Below, piece by piece: positions 23,239 through 35,700 of a stretch of 64,000 bases of DNA; position 1 is the stretch's first letter; the number at the start of each line of letters is the position of its first letter. A program made the translations under genes and the position numbers. The DNA lies in the NCBI GenBank assembly GCA_024663395.1, contig JANFAH010000005.1, positions 1,426,001 through 1,490,000 of the forward strand, written 5' to 3'. This stretch comes from Pisolithus tinctorius (Eukaryota; Basidiomycota; Agaricomycetes; Boletales; Pisolithaceae). The notes under the pieces are model-generated. The model did no database searches, was not told the origin of the DNA, and saw only the letters and a program-made list of their open reading frames with translations.

Positions 23239-25065
23239 ATGAGCTCGGCGCCTGTTGTCTTGTGCCAGAGCACAAAGTGTCCGCGAGGCAACCCACCGTC
23301 GCGACTCGAATGCCCAACTTGCAACAAGTACATCTGTCCCATATTTGTTGGTTCTGACTGACGTCTTTGCGTATCTAAGACTTGGAGTTCGCGGATCCTT
23401 TTTCTGTGGTCAGGAATGTTTCAAGGCGGATTGTGGGTGATTTAATTTCTTTAAACGCTGTTATGCTGACTGGCCGCATCTTCCACAGGGGTACGTTCGT
23501 TGTCACTGCAACATGCGCGGAACCCTCACTTTTGTTTGGTCAGAAAAACCACAAAGTTATTCATGATCTTGTGCGGGCTCCAAACGGTGCGCAGCTTGCT
23601 GTGTGACTAGCGTGAACGTCGCTGATTTCAAAGTGCGTTTTTTTCTTATCAGATGGTACCTTCAATCCCTTCCAAAACTACCCCTTTTCGGGAACTCTAA
23701 GACCTGTATATCCACTTTCACCAAAACGGGAGGTCCCCGCACATATACCAAGGCCGGACTATGCACTTCGCGAAGACGGTTAGGTCCGAACTTGTGGCAT
23801 GGCAACCGCGCTGACATCTGTTTCAGGAGTCCCCATATCCGAAATGCGCACGCTGGGGAATCCTCCGCGCGTTCTTGATGCGGATGAGATTCAAAAAATG
23901 CGAACAGCATGTAGAGTATGTATATTTACTGCAACGCTCGCTCGGTTGATTTTGATTGTGATACACATTCCGTTTCCATTCCTCTTTAGCTGGGAAGAGA
24001 AGTCCTTGATCTTGCTGCGTCACATATACGTCCTGGAATCACTACGGATGAACTGGATTCTATCGTTCATCAAGCCACCATCGACAGAAATGCATACCCA
24101 TCTCCGCTGAATTACCGCAAATTTCCCAAGTCTGTGTGCACGTGAGGTTTCTCGTATTCATATACGCGATATACCATCATGACACGCATATACAAGGTCT
24201 GTAAATGAAGTCATATGTCATGGCATCCCAGACCAGCGGAAATTGAAGGAAGGGGACATTATCAATCTTGGTCGGCTAACACACCCTCACCTGGTCCCAC
24301 CGTTGCTTACACCGTTCCTACAGACATTTCACTGTATTACGACGGTAGGACGTATAATGAAAGGTGGTTTATGTTACCCACTCCACTATAGGTCTCCACA
24401 GTGACCTCAACGCAACTTATCCTGTCGGAAATATAGACGAAGACTCTGCCAAGTTAATTCGCACCACTCGTGAATGCCTCGATGCAGCAATTAAAATGTG
24501 CAAGCCCGGTGCACTGTTTCGTGACATCGGCAAAGCCATGTCAGTTCATCTTAAAATATTCGACGTAGTTCGCTAACTTTAGGGTAGTGAACCTATTGCA
24601 CGAGCGAATGGCTGCGCTGTAGTACGCACTTACACTGGTCACGGTGTAAACAACCTGTTTCACACCGCTCCTAATATTCCCCATTACGCAAAAAACAAGG
24701 CTGTTGGGTCGATGAAGCCTGGCATGGTGAGCATGGTTGGAATTTTCTCCGAAGGCAGCCCTCACCGACTCAACATTGTCAGTGCTTTACTATTGAACCT
24801 GTAAGCTGGTAGTGTTCGACTCCAACACAACACTCTCACAGTCCATAGATGATCAATCTGGGAGGTAATTGGGACGTTCAGCATTGGGATGATTCCTGGA
24901 CAGCAACTACCATCGATGGAAAGAGAAGTGCCCAGTTCGAGGAAACCCTTCTGTACGTGAGCTCGACCATTCTATACGCAGCTGCTTACTCTTCTCCATC
25001 ATAGCATAACTGAGAGCGGTGTGGAAGTTCTTACTGCAGAGGGCGACAGCACGAAATCTTATTAA
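23239..25065 (+). CDS. map1: Methionine aminopeptidase 1 (MetAP1)
   Basis: Cytosolic, ribosome-associated enzyme that removes the initiator Met. The start [14 protein letters not shown] gives the N-terminal zinc finger: [14 protein letters not shown], an intron, [18 protein letters not shown]. Then [60 protein letters not shown] and [19 protein letters not shown] with VICHGIPD. The metal ligands are present: Asp in DISLYYDG, Asp in [10 protein letters not shown], His in [20 protein letters not shown], Glu in FTIEPMINLGG and Glu in [20 protein letters not shown]. It ends TKSY at 25065. DISLYYDG is encoded by a 21-nt microexon (24324-24344), and the first ligand Asp codon is split by an intron. 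Around ten short introns, about 390 residues. Confidence 0.93.
24324..24344 (+). other. 21-nt microexon of map1
   Basis: Flanked by TTCCTACAG on the left and GTAGGA on the right. Spliced to NL on the left and LHSDLN on the right it restores [17 protein letters not shown], which is the conserved MetAP core. The first metal-ligand Asp is coded by G at 24270 plus AC at 24324-24325. Confidence 0.75.
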
Positions 25066-26646
25066 ATCTGGTGAATATTTAGTTTATGTGACCGAACTGC
25101 AGGCTACATGGATTGTGCTGCGTCTCTGGATCCACTGGGCGAAATAGGTATCAATGTTGTGATGCACATGTATTACTTTTTGTTGATCACGTACGTCCCA
25201 CTGTACAAGCAGTCTTGCACACACTTGTATCACTTTGTATCCTTCCTTTCACCGATATCATGGTGAGGTATTTGTCTCTGTGTGAGGATGTGTATCCAGT
25301 ACTCGATATTAATGTTTTTGCAGGAGACCAATTATTGAAGTGCTGCAACCCCACCATACAAAGTAGTATGCGATACACACCTTTCCCTCGCTGTCATGAT
25401 ATTTGTGCGGCTGTGGCTCACACCCCAATGACATTGCCATCCCTCTGTTAGGCAGGTCGTAGACAGCTGTGGCTCGCACGAACACGAACACAAGCAGCTG
25501 TCGCTTAGATCCGAGCTTAGATGGGTGACTTGATAAGTACGTAGATCTTCCGCAAGCACTGCGCTTTCAATTAGCACAGTGGTTGCCAACGGGCCGGGAA
25601 TACTACGTCTCTTATGCTCATTTCAACAAGGCGTAGCAGTACTGAAGACATTATATGTAAACCGAGGACGAGAAATACTTCCGTATGTATTTGCTTCCGT
25701 GGCCTCAAGGCACTGATCAGGGTAATATATCTCGAGTTTCTCCCGAAAGTGGTATGGTGGTACTTATTTTATCAGCTACTGACATGTGTACGCCTTATCT
25801 TTGTTTAATTTACTTTCTAGACGTCACGCTGCCTCTAGTTCCACAATGGTATCTGTGTATTGATTGCTGACAATGTCATTAGGGTATATACATACTTGCT
25901 GTGGAAGACACGTTATCACCTTTGTTCTGCCTCCTTCATTCAACCGCAGCTGTGTACTGCATCCAACCTGAACAAGTGACTTCAGCGATGTCAAGTAGCG
26001 ACGACGAGCCCCATCTACTCGTTGAGAAGTGTGGTTCCTCGCGAGGAAGACCAATCTACGTGATTACGAAGCACACGCCGTCAGTGACAGCGTCTTTGAC
26101 GACTTGACACCTTACTCACTGTTAGCGCCAGCGACAGATACCATAGCCGGACAGTAAGTGTCGACATCTCAGTCTATGCTTAGCTTTGGACCAAAGTCTA
26201 CAGAGAGAAATAAGGTGTATGGACCTGGGGCCGGAAGCTCTAGGTTCCTACAGGGCGCGACAAGGGGGTTGCACTCAAATACAGGTGAGCTTTAAACGTC
26301 GGGCGTTCTTGGTGGCCGGCAAGTCAATACCTTATTCAGTTCTTCAACGAATCTTCTGGTGTCCTCAAGTAAGTGGCCTTCGGATGTGGCCTGTAACCAT
26401 TAGGCATTTAGAAATCCAAAGATGCACAAATGCTGATTGTGGCATGGAGTTCTCTAAGACAAGCCTTCGAGACAACCCCTACATCGAGGTTCGGGGATTA
26501 CCTTACTGAATTCCTTTCTTGCGGCAAGATGTCAGTCGCATGTTAAGTAATCGTCATTGTTGCTCCTTGCCTAGACCCTGCACACCTCATACCCAGGCCA
26601 GTATGCACCAGCGATGTATAATACGTACACCACATCATCCACCGCC
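25066..26646. other. Intergenic with scattered possible exons
   Basis: No assignable gene. Several plus-strand pieces read like protein but do not join well: ARKTNLRDYEAHAVSDSVFD, DLTPYSLLAPATDTIAGQ (about 26050-26150, followed by GTAAGT-like sequence), FGPKSTERNKVYGPGAGSSR (about 26190-26250) and RRAFLVAGKSIPYSVLQRIF (26300-26360). They may be remains of a decayed gene. Two imperfect copies of GCTGTGGCTC(A/G)CAC lie near 25412 and 25465. Confidence 0.35.
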
Positions 26647-29367
26647 CTATGCACCAGATTTCTCGCTAATCTCCTTGTTCAGGCCTTTTGTCACTCTCTC
26701 AAAATCTTCCTGTCGATCCACATTGGCAATGCGCTCCACAGGTACGAGATCAGAAAGGCTTTCCTTGCGCTTGCGTGACCGTACATGCATCGATTGACTG
26801 TCCGATATCTGAGCTCCAGAGGCTGTTACGGGCGTGTTTGTCTGATTGGCAGATGCCATTCGAAGCCTTTGTAGGTCCGCGTAGGAACCCTGCCGATTAC
26901 GAAGCTTCCCCCGGGACGCGTCTTCATAGGCAGGAATGTAATTGATGACGTGATCATAATCGCCATGGTCCTCCTCTTCTGATTCATCAGGTGTTTGAGG
27001 CCTGCTAACTGGCGTACTGCCTCCCGATACGCTGGTGCCGGTGCGGCTCCATCCAAATAATCTCTCGTCTATCCAAGTCTGGAAAGTGTGAGTAGGACAA
27101 TGTCCGTGGAGGCACTAAGACCCTACCATTGGGTGGATAAGCAGGTTGCCCTGGGCATCTACCTGGCCGACGCTGCTCTTTCGGCGCCAAACTCCCGGGT
27201 TACCAGTTGAGGGCGGAGCACTGGCTGGAACCAGAATTCGGAACTTCCCCTGTGTAAGACAAGTAAATAGTTACAGGGATGAAGGCAACTTACTTGGTCG
27301 AAATCATCATAAAGCTTGGGTCCAAATTCGTTGATGACGTCCACGACCTCGTTTGAAAGTCGCATCCTCATTTCCTTGACTTTGTCCAGATCTCGTTGGT
27401 GCCCAGGACCGAGGGCAAGGATAAGCGGCCTAAGCGACCTGTGAAAGTGGAGATAAGCCATAGACTCCGCAAATTAGGGCGACAAACACTTACTTCAAGA
27501 CGTCCATACCCGCCTCACCAAATTTGAGGGCTGCATAATTCATGAAAGGTAGCGCACAGATAACGAGGAAGGGTGTGCATAGCCGTACTCCTAGAGGAAC
27601 CTGCATCCTCACAGCAATCGCCGTCGCCAGGATCGCGTAAAACGTGTACAAAAGTGGAGCAGCACCAAGACAGATAAGGATTTTCCAGGTCGCAAGCACG
27701 TCTCGACCTGCGACTTTGACAACGGAAGCTGCGAGTGCCTCTGGTATCGCCAAGTCAGTCATTACGTCTATTCATGTTCGTCTTTCGTACCTTTGGCCTT
27801 TCGTCTAGAGATCACGGAGGCCGGAATAATCACAGGGCCGTTCAATATCGTTCCAGGCAGTGCGAGAACTGCCCAAATCAATAAGAGGACGAGACGATAC
27901 ATTAGAAGACTCAGGGTTTTCCAACTTGCTTTCTTCGCCCGTGGTACCTTGCCATGGTCGTCAGCCTCGCCTAGTTACCCACATGATTATGTTGCTCTAC
28001 CTGATGGTCTCGTAATCCAAGATCTCGAAGAAGTCGATTATATTTCAATACGTCAGTTTTCAGCTTTTGTATTCGTGGTTCATCTTTGAAATTGGTGTAA
28101 CCTTCCAAGAAACGACGATTGAGCTCGACTACCTGTCCCAACGTAGGGTGTTGCCCTGGGGTTTTGTAAAGGCGTCGAGCGGCTTGTATCAACTGCGCTA
28201 CAGCAGTGAGCGGAGGATTAACACTAGCCAAGAAGCACTGCACCATAAGAGTGTCATAATCGGGCGCCCTTATCGTCACTGTCTTCAGACCGTCATAGAT
28301 AAGATCCAGAAGTTTTGCTACTGCTTCCCGCTTGCTGGATCCGCCCTGCTTGAACATCTCAACTAGTTCCTCTGGTACGTCGAGTGCACTTCCAAATTCC
28401 ACGACTGCTCGCGACCGGAATCGATGGGCATGGAAATAGTACAGACCAACAGGCACGATCTTTACTTTTACACTTGGATCATTCGCCATTGCCCCAAGTG
28501 CCATAAGAGATACACCAGCTTTCAGGGGAAGCAAATCAGTTCTGTCGTGACTTCCACCTACAATACATGGTCAATTAGGAATGAAATACACATAACACGT
28601 TCCAAACCTTCAGGGAAAATCCCAATGCAACCACCATCCTTCAGCCGTTGATAGACTCCGCGATACATCTCCTGCTGGTCAATGAATGGTAGAATTTTGA
28701 ACGGAAAGCCTCTTTTCCCTTCTGCCTCTATTTCCGCCGACTTCTCTCGCACACGAGCAGTTCCCTTACCCGCTTCACTTGCAAACTCTTTCTTGAGGCG
28801 CAGTTCGGTGTCTGATATGACCATGAGAACTTCCGCTACAGCTGAGTTTACGGACTTGGGCAGCATAATTTGCATTTTCGGAGAGAATTCTGACTTGAAT
28901 TGAGTTCCCTCTCCAAGCACTAAGCAGGGGTCATCGGGTGAAAGGTACACCAGCCCGGTTCCAGGTTTTGCCTCGTCCACAGCTCGAGCCACAGGTACTA
29001 TACAACTGTCGGAACGATGCTGGGTCAAGAAGATCTGGAGACTCACTACTGTCCATCTGCCGGGCAAAGAAACCAACTGCTTTACGTTTCATACTCTTGG
29101 CAGCAGTCAGAAAATGAACGCGGCGACGTGTTTCCTTGTACACCTCTAGGCTTAGGAGAAGAGGATCAAGGAACTGGGGTACTACGTCAGATACAATAAC
29201 CGTGCAGATGTAAACGGCTGTACTTGATTGCTATGGGGTGCACCGGCAAAGATGACCGGCCCATCTCGCGGGATGTTGAAGGCACCTCTGGGACGTATTT
29301 CTCTGAAGAATATTTGCGTAATTATTCTCCAGAACATCAGCGCAGTTTCATATGTAACGGCAGCCAT
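26647..29367 (-). CDS. Glycerol-3-phosphate/DHAP acyltransferase (Sct1/Gpt2 type)
   Basis: ER membrane enzyme for the first acylation step of phospholipid and triacylglycerol synthesis. The start MAAVTYETALMFWRIITQIF at 29367 leads to the acyltransferase domain: PVIFAGAPHSNQ, then the exon with VYKETRRRVHFLTAAKSMKR (motif I region with the PHSNQFxDP His), VARAVDEAKPGTGLVYLSPD, FKILPFIDQQEMYRGVYQRL, GGCIGIFPEG (FPEG motif) and, after an intron, LLPLKAGVSLMALGAM with IVPVGLYYFHAHRFRSRAVV. The following exon is helical. Downstream 27762-27490 holds membrane helices (LGAAPLLYTFYAILATAIAV and LCTPFLVICALPFMNYAAL). The polar C-terminus (VRSRKRKESLSDLVPVERIA) ends at 26647. About 770 residues, eight or so introns. 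An upstream in-frame ATG at 29421 is less likely. Confidence 0.88.
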
Positions 29368-29760
29368 TCTGGCAGTGGGAAGTGCAGAAGTGGTGGAACG
29401 CAGAGACGGGTCGCACAGCACCGAAGGAGGAAGCTCGCAAGTAGCTGCGGATGGCCAGCAAGTCCGCCTGAAGATAACAAAGTGAGCTTCGGACTAAGCT
29501 GCTGGCGTCCGTCGAATGCACCAGCTCCAATGCTCGACGTCGGAGGTCGTCGCTCTCATCAAACATGACCAAATTCATGCCCCTGCCCAGGGGTATGGAA
29601 ACTGGTGTAAGTTTATTTAGGGATGTGATTGTGACAGTACATCAGACCGAAACTCCCGAAGCTGACCAGAATGGATGATATGATATTCTGCGTGATGGTA
29701 TACAACCATTGAAGAGTAGGACAAGGAACATATAACATAACAGATAAACACAGCGCAAGG
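29368..29760. other. Spacer between the GPAT start and the XMAP215 stop
   Basis: About 390 bp separating two tandem minus-strand genes. It must hold the 3' UTR of the XMAP215 homologue and the promoter of the acyltransferase. No clear TATA or repeat recognised; the part near 29650-29760 is AT-richer. Confidence 0.5.
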
Positions 29761-32700
29761 TCACGTCTCAGACATTCGTCTCGCCGAGCCGTTGCTCGTC
29801 GTGCTGGACCGTTTATAATGGAATATGTCATGTAGCTGATGCAATCGGTCATCACCAGGAGGCCCATCTGGGACAGGTGGTGGCGTTGGTCGAGAACCAC
29901 CTCCCTCACGTGTGACAGGGGAAGTCGGCTGAGAGTCGTGTCCATTGGCTTCCAGTTCTGAGGTCGGTCATGAGTTACAAAACCACGTCGCTGTGAGAAC
30001 GCGTACTTGACAAAGTACTGGCAACAGCTGCCGACCTTTCTAGATCCTCCGCAGCGCGACTCGCCAATGCACGATTAATGTACTTGCGAAACGCTGGTCC
30101 CGTGGTTTCTAGAAGCTTCTCGACTCGCGGACGCTTATGTGGATAGTTCTTCAAGAAATAGTGCAACTCCGTGATTCCTTCCTTATGCATTGCTCCGGTA
30201 GTCTCGCTGGAAATGTGATTGATAATGGTTATTAGCTGCGCTTCCGGATCCGGCTCATCCATTGGAGGTGAGAAGCCGTTATGCGAGGAAACACTGGCAC
30301 TAGTCCCATGTCCCGGTGAAGAATGTCGGTTAGCGGCAGATGCCGAACCCGTCGGAGATATAGGACGACTAGACGCAACCGAGTATGGCCGACTTAGTGT
30401 TCCCGTAGGACTGTGATGGGGTCGTACTGCGGGCTCCGTGGGCTTCGGCACAGAGTTCAAGATCCGGTAAACGTAAGGATAGACAATCGTGGCAGACGGA
30501 TCGTCGAAAGATGCAGAGAGAACGTCATATACATCGTCACCATAGTGGGCTGGAGCGACCGTGTGAGCGGTAGATTGAGACTGACATCGTCTAGCCCACT
30601 TACCAACGACATGCTGGATGACAACTTTAATGGTCCTCAACGGCATGTCTCCGCATGGGACTTTGTTGGTAGCTCTTGCCCGCCATTCGTTAGGTGGGAC
30701 TGATTGCAAGAAGTGTTCCACCGCAGGAAGTAATTCAACGGGATCCAGTTTCTGCTCTTTGAGATCCTGAGGTATATTTCGTGCCAGTTTCCATACACAT
30801 TTGAGAACGAGCTCTGCAACACGCGCCTCCTTTGACTCTGGTAGAGTGCCGTTATTGGGAAATGGTTTGACGATTTGCAGAAGCAGTGCGAAGAGAGCGC
30901 TAAAAATCTTCAGCAACTGATGCACATCAGTGTGTCGCATGCACTTACCGAAAGACCGACATCTTGCGGCCAGTTGCAAACAGTCGAAGGATGATCATGT
31001 TGATGAATCGCGACATGTCCTTCACCTTGCTGACATGACTATCGTCCGTCTCGAGAAGACGTAAAGTAAGCTCCTCCAGCAAAGGTGTAAGGATGTCCAC
31101 CGTCAGTGATTCTGCCAATAATACGTGGTCACAAAACGTGTTGAGGGTTTGGATAAGATGCTTCGCCAGTCGGAAGTTCTCATCTATGACCAGATCTTCC
31201 TGTCGTTCGAATATGTGGGACATCTGAAGCGTGATGGTTTCTATGAGACCCTCGGTGTGTTCCGCGAGCTCTTTGTATTCGGGAGAAGTATGTCCATCTT
31301 CGGGTTTGATCATGAGTATCTTTTGGATCTTCTTCAGCGCATCTACGCTGCGTGACGCATCGCTGCTCAGTATGCTTGAGATTGTAACCGTGATGTCGTT
31401 AGCTACAGCCGGAGGATGGTCATCATAAGACGGTGCAGCGTCAGCTAGCGTGTCTATAGCTTGCTCAGGCGGTATGTCAACGACTTCGTGAGAGTTAGGT
31501 GGAGTCACATAAGGAAGTTCTGATACTTCCTCAGGCGGTTTCGCGATGCCAGGTTGAAAGGTTGGTAAGTTGGGTCGTGGGCGAAGTTGACCTAGGCGGG
31601 AGGGTAGCATGCTTTTCGGGCGAGAGGCTAAGGGTGATGTCACACTTGGTAAGGATGAGCCACCCAGCGTCGACGGTCCCGGCAGCCCACTGTAGGCAGT
31701 AGGCCCAGGGAGCTTAGAAATACCTGCAGGAGAAACGGGCCGATCGACATGTGAAGGTGCCGGGGAAGCTGATCTCAGCGTTCGTACTGGGGAGGTAGAT
31801 TGGGCAATTCGAGATATGGTGGAAGTGGTGGCGGGGCTTGCCGGCCGTGGGATTCCGCCGGTTTTTCTAGCAGGGGACTCGGGTCGCGAATGGGCATTTG
31901 TAAGGCGAGCAATCTGCGCGGGAGGGGCAGCGACTTGATGCTCTGGCTTTGTTGGGCTGCTCGGTCCTGGGACGCGCCGAAGTCGTTCCTCAAGCTGTGT
32001 CTTATCTTTTGGCGGGAGAGGGCCTATCAAAGTCCAAACCTTTTCACCCACAAGGGTGTAACCCTCGCTGATGGTCCACGTCGGTAACGTTTTTAGCCAA
32101 CTGACTACGAGCGACTGACCTGAGAACAGAGAGCGCAGATTTGCGAACAGCAGAATCCTTGTCAGCTATCATTGATCCAATAACTGGGAATGCTTTGCTG
32201 GGTTGGTGGCAGGCTCCCATGCCGTTACGTTTCAGCAGATTTGCAATCTCATCCAAAGCTCCCTGGCGAGTCTTTGCGACCTTGGATCTCAGGCCATGTT
32301 CGAGCAAGAGGTCAAATATCCGGCTATATGCGTAGACTTTCGAGAGACTCTGGATGATCTTTTGAACGCGTGCTCGGACAGGTTCCCGTGCGTCACCAAG
32401 CTTAGAAGAAGTTTGTCAGAGCAATTCAAAGTATAGTAGCGTCGACCTACTTTGAAAATCAGCGTCGGAGCGAAGCACAAAGCCTCGGAATCGTCAATCT
32501 GTGCGTCAAGACTACGCAAAAAAGACACAACTGCCTCGGCCACGTCCAGACATCGAGATACTAGATTTGACTGCGGCTCATGGATTTTGATCGACACGTA
32601 TTTCAGAGCAAGATCGGAACATGCCAAGCCCACAGCGCGCATATTCTCAGCTGGGGTGCCATATCTATCCGATCCAGACTCTGCAGCGGAGAAAAAGTCA

Positions 32701-35700
32701 TACATGGTCGAAAGCCCCATCACGTGATCGTTAATAGCGTTATGGTCATGGCTAAACAGCTGGGCAACGAGGTCCTTCGACATATGGGGATCCATTTGAT
32801 GCTGCAGCAAATCAGCTAGATCCTTTCGGGTGGGCCCAGATTCATTGATCCATTTTTGGCCATCTTTGGCCAACCTTGAGCGCTTTGTCTCTACGTTCAT
32901 CTGTGTAAAAGGGAGAGCTCCAAGGGTTGATGGGGATGAGGAAACTTTAGGAGGGGCTCCAGGAATCCCAGGTCGCTTGAGGCCAGGTTTGCTCGATACC
33001 CGCGTCGATCCCGATTCTTCGATTGACTCAGCTCTAGAATCTGGACGGGAGGTACCTTGCGGCAGCTTCCTGCGCACACCAGTAGCCTTTCCTGGAGGTC
33101 CGGACGATGCAGGGGGAGGGGAGGGAGTGTTTACCGGGGACGGTGGGTCAGGCGTAGTTACAGCTTTATTGGCCATTTTAGGAGGCGCAGGCGATGTTTG
33201 CGTAGGAGCTAGGTCTTTTGCAGCCTGGATAAGTGGTACCGCTGTCTTGCGCGATGCCGGTTTAAGTCCATTTGTATGGGACATGACCTTGTCGAAACCA
33301 ATGGACGTGATCAACGCTGGAAGAAGAGCTTGCGCGCCCTTCCGTACATCCGTATTTCTGTCATCCAGACAGGTCACGACGGTACTGGCCCACGAACTTA
33401 GGTCAAGAGGGTGAGAGGATGGATGCTCCTTCATATACTCTGTAATCCAACCGAGTAATGAGGCACGCTGGGTAGGATTAGTCGCTTCCAACGCCGTGCC
33501 TAGAAAGTGAATCATGGGCTCCAAACCCTCACATGCATCGGCAATGGCGGTTAAAGTCTGCAAAGCCGCCGCTCTGATCGGGGCTTTCTGATCTGAGAGC
33601 ACGGTAGCCACAGGAACAACAAAGAACTTGGTCTGCTTCTCGAATGGTTTGCCCATACCTGTAGCGATACGGGCCACGATATCGAGAGCGAGGGTTTGCA
33701 CGACTTTGTTTGTGTCAACGACCCTAGCTTTGAGGACTTGCCCTATCTCACCTGCCCGGTGGTGAGTGCATCATCCAAATCGGCGCTAGCGTTACTCACC
33801 CATCGCAGGCTTCAAGCGTTTATTCGTGCCTTGATCCAGAGTAGCCTGAAGAGTTTCAAGAGCCTCTTTCTTGGATTTCCACGCATCACTCTTGGCGTCA
33901 GCTAGGATAGTGGTCCCCTTCAGTAAGCTATCAATTTCTACTCTGGGGAAGAGCTCTTCCAAAGGGTCCAAACCACCCTTGACAGTCCCATCACTTGATG
34001 CAGGAGCTATCGCAGCGGTGTCGACTGATGTCCGCGTAGGATTTGGCGCCAGAGTGCCCTCGACTTTGTCAAACTCGCTCTCAATGGTGGCAAGTAACTG
34101 GGGATTGATATCCTCCAAGAACGACTTAATACCTGTCATGGCCGTCGTATATCCGCATAAGATATTGGCAAAAAAAACCTACCTGCACCAGCAAAAAGCT
34201 TAACTGTTACGAGTGTCTTGGTAGCGCTGGTACGCACGGCAGCATTGGAGTTTTTCAACGCCATTTTGAGAAACTCGATGAGTGTGCGAAGGGATAACCC
34301 TGCAGTACCGAATTCACCGATTGCAGTGTCGATCCAAACCAACGAGTCAGCAAGAACCTTTGGAGCTTTTTGCTTTCCCAGCGGCTCATAAACTGGTCCA
34401 GGTTGCAGGTGAAACGCAAACGTAGACACAATGGAGTCACATACTTTGATTGAGGACGAATTGCAGAGAAGTCTTCTCCGCAAACACAGTCAGCGCATCT
34501 CCGGCAGGCTTTTTCAGCTTCAAATCTCCCAGTTTTTCACTTAAGTGACCTGATGACAGCGCCACACAAGACCTCCCAAACGAGGGACAACCTTCGGCCA
34601 GGCTCGTCAAGACAGCGTACAACTTCGCGGAAACCTGAAATAACAGTTAGCGCACCAGTGAGGCACAGCTGGTCAATCAGACCTGGAAATTTTTCTCGTT
34701 CCAACCCTTCTTTGCAATGGCGCGCACGATGACCTCCGCGTCAACCTCTGCTATTACACCCTGAAGCCATGTTGTCATTTCCTCGCATGCTGCGAGCCTG
34801 GTCTTCCAGTTCGTATCCCCAAGTCCTTCCATGATACCCGCTGGTATTAACTCCGCGGCCAGCCCCTCGGCGTCTTCAGGAGTATGCTTGTACTTAAAGG
34901 AGTCAAGTGCACTTGGAGCGGCGGGCTTTGCGGCTTTAGCAGTAGCAGCAGTCGATACAGGGGGCTTCTTCGAGGCCGATGGAGCTGTTTTCGAAGCTGG
35001 GCTTGGGCCTTTCCCGCCAGAAGAGTCTGGGGGATCCGCACCTACCGCCGCCTTCTTTGCCTAAAAAGCTGTCAGGCGGCGGACAAAGAATCAAAACGTA
35101 TACTAACTAACCGTCAGTCTGGCAGGAGGTTTGCCCTTTGGTTTGTCAGGAGGTGGATCACTTATTGGAACATCCGCAGCAGCAACTGAAGCCTCAATTG
35201 CCGCTGACTTTGAAGTCACCTTCTTCTTCGCTGCCTCCTTCGTGGGCGGCGACGCCTTAGGCCCCCCCCCTCCAGTTCCAGCCTTACACTTGACGGCAGC
35301 CTTCTCATATGCTTCCTTAACCTTCGCCTTGCGCACGTCGGCCAACCCCTCCATAAGGGCGTTCAACGGGCGCTCTCCAACCATTTTCATCAAAGTCCCC
35401 AAACACGTTGCAGCCTCGTTGCGAGCACCCTCAAAACCATCTTCCAGCAGTGTGGCAAGAGGTTCAGTGAGCGTCTTGATTTGGCCTGATTGAATAGGAG
35501 TAGACGACGTCGATAGACACCGAGCAAGGAACTTCAAAGTCCCTTCTTTAACCTGTGGATTTTTGTTGCTTAAAGCAGGAAGCAAATCTGGTATTATGTC
35601 GGGTAGGGAAGTCTGACGCAACGATTAATGTGCGCAAAACCAATAGTATATCGAACACTGCTTACAGTTAAGAAAATGGCATCCAGGGCAGCCCCGATAG

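Noticed and set aside
26186..26509. Possible zinc-finger ORF (CTNADCGMEFSK)
   Set aside because: Only two cysteines and no paired ligands; frame not supported by splice sites.
32830..33414. Plus-strand open frame of 194 codons inside the XMAP215 gene
   Set aside because: Antisense shadow of the TOG4-TOG5 linker; Gly/Asp/Val-rich composition is the complement of Pro/Ser/Thr coding and shows no motif.
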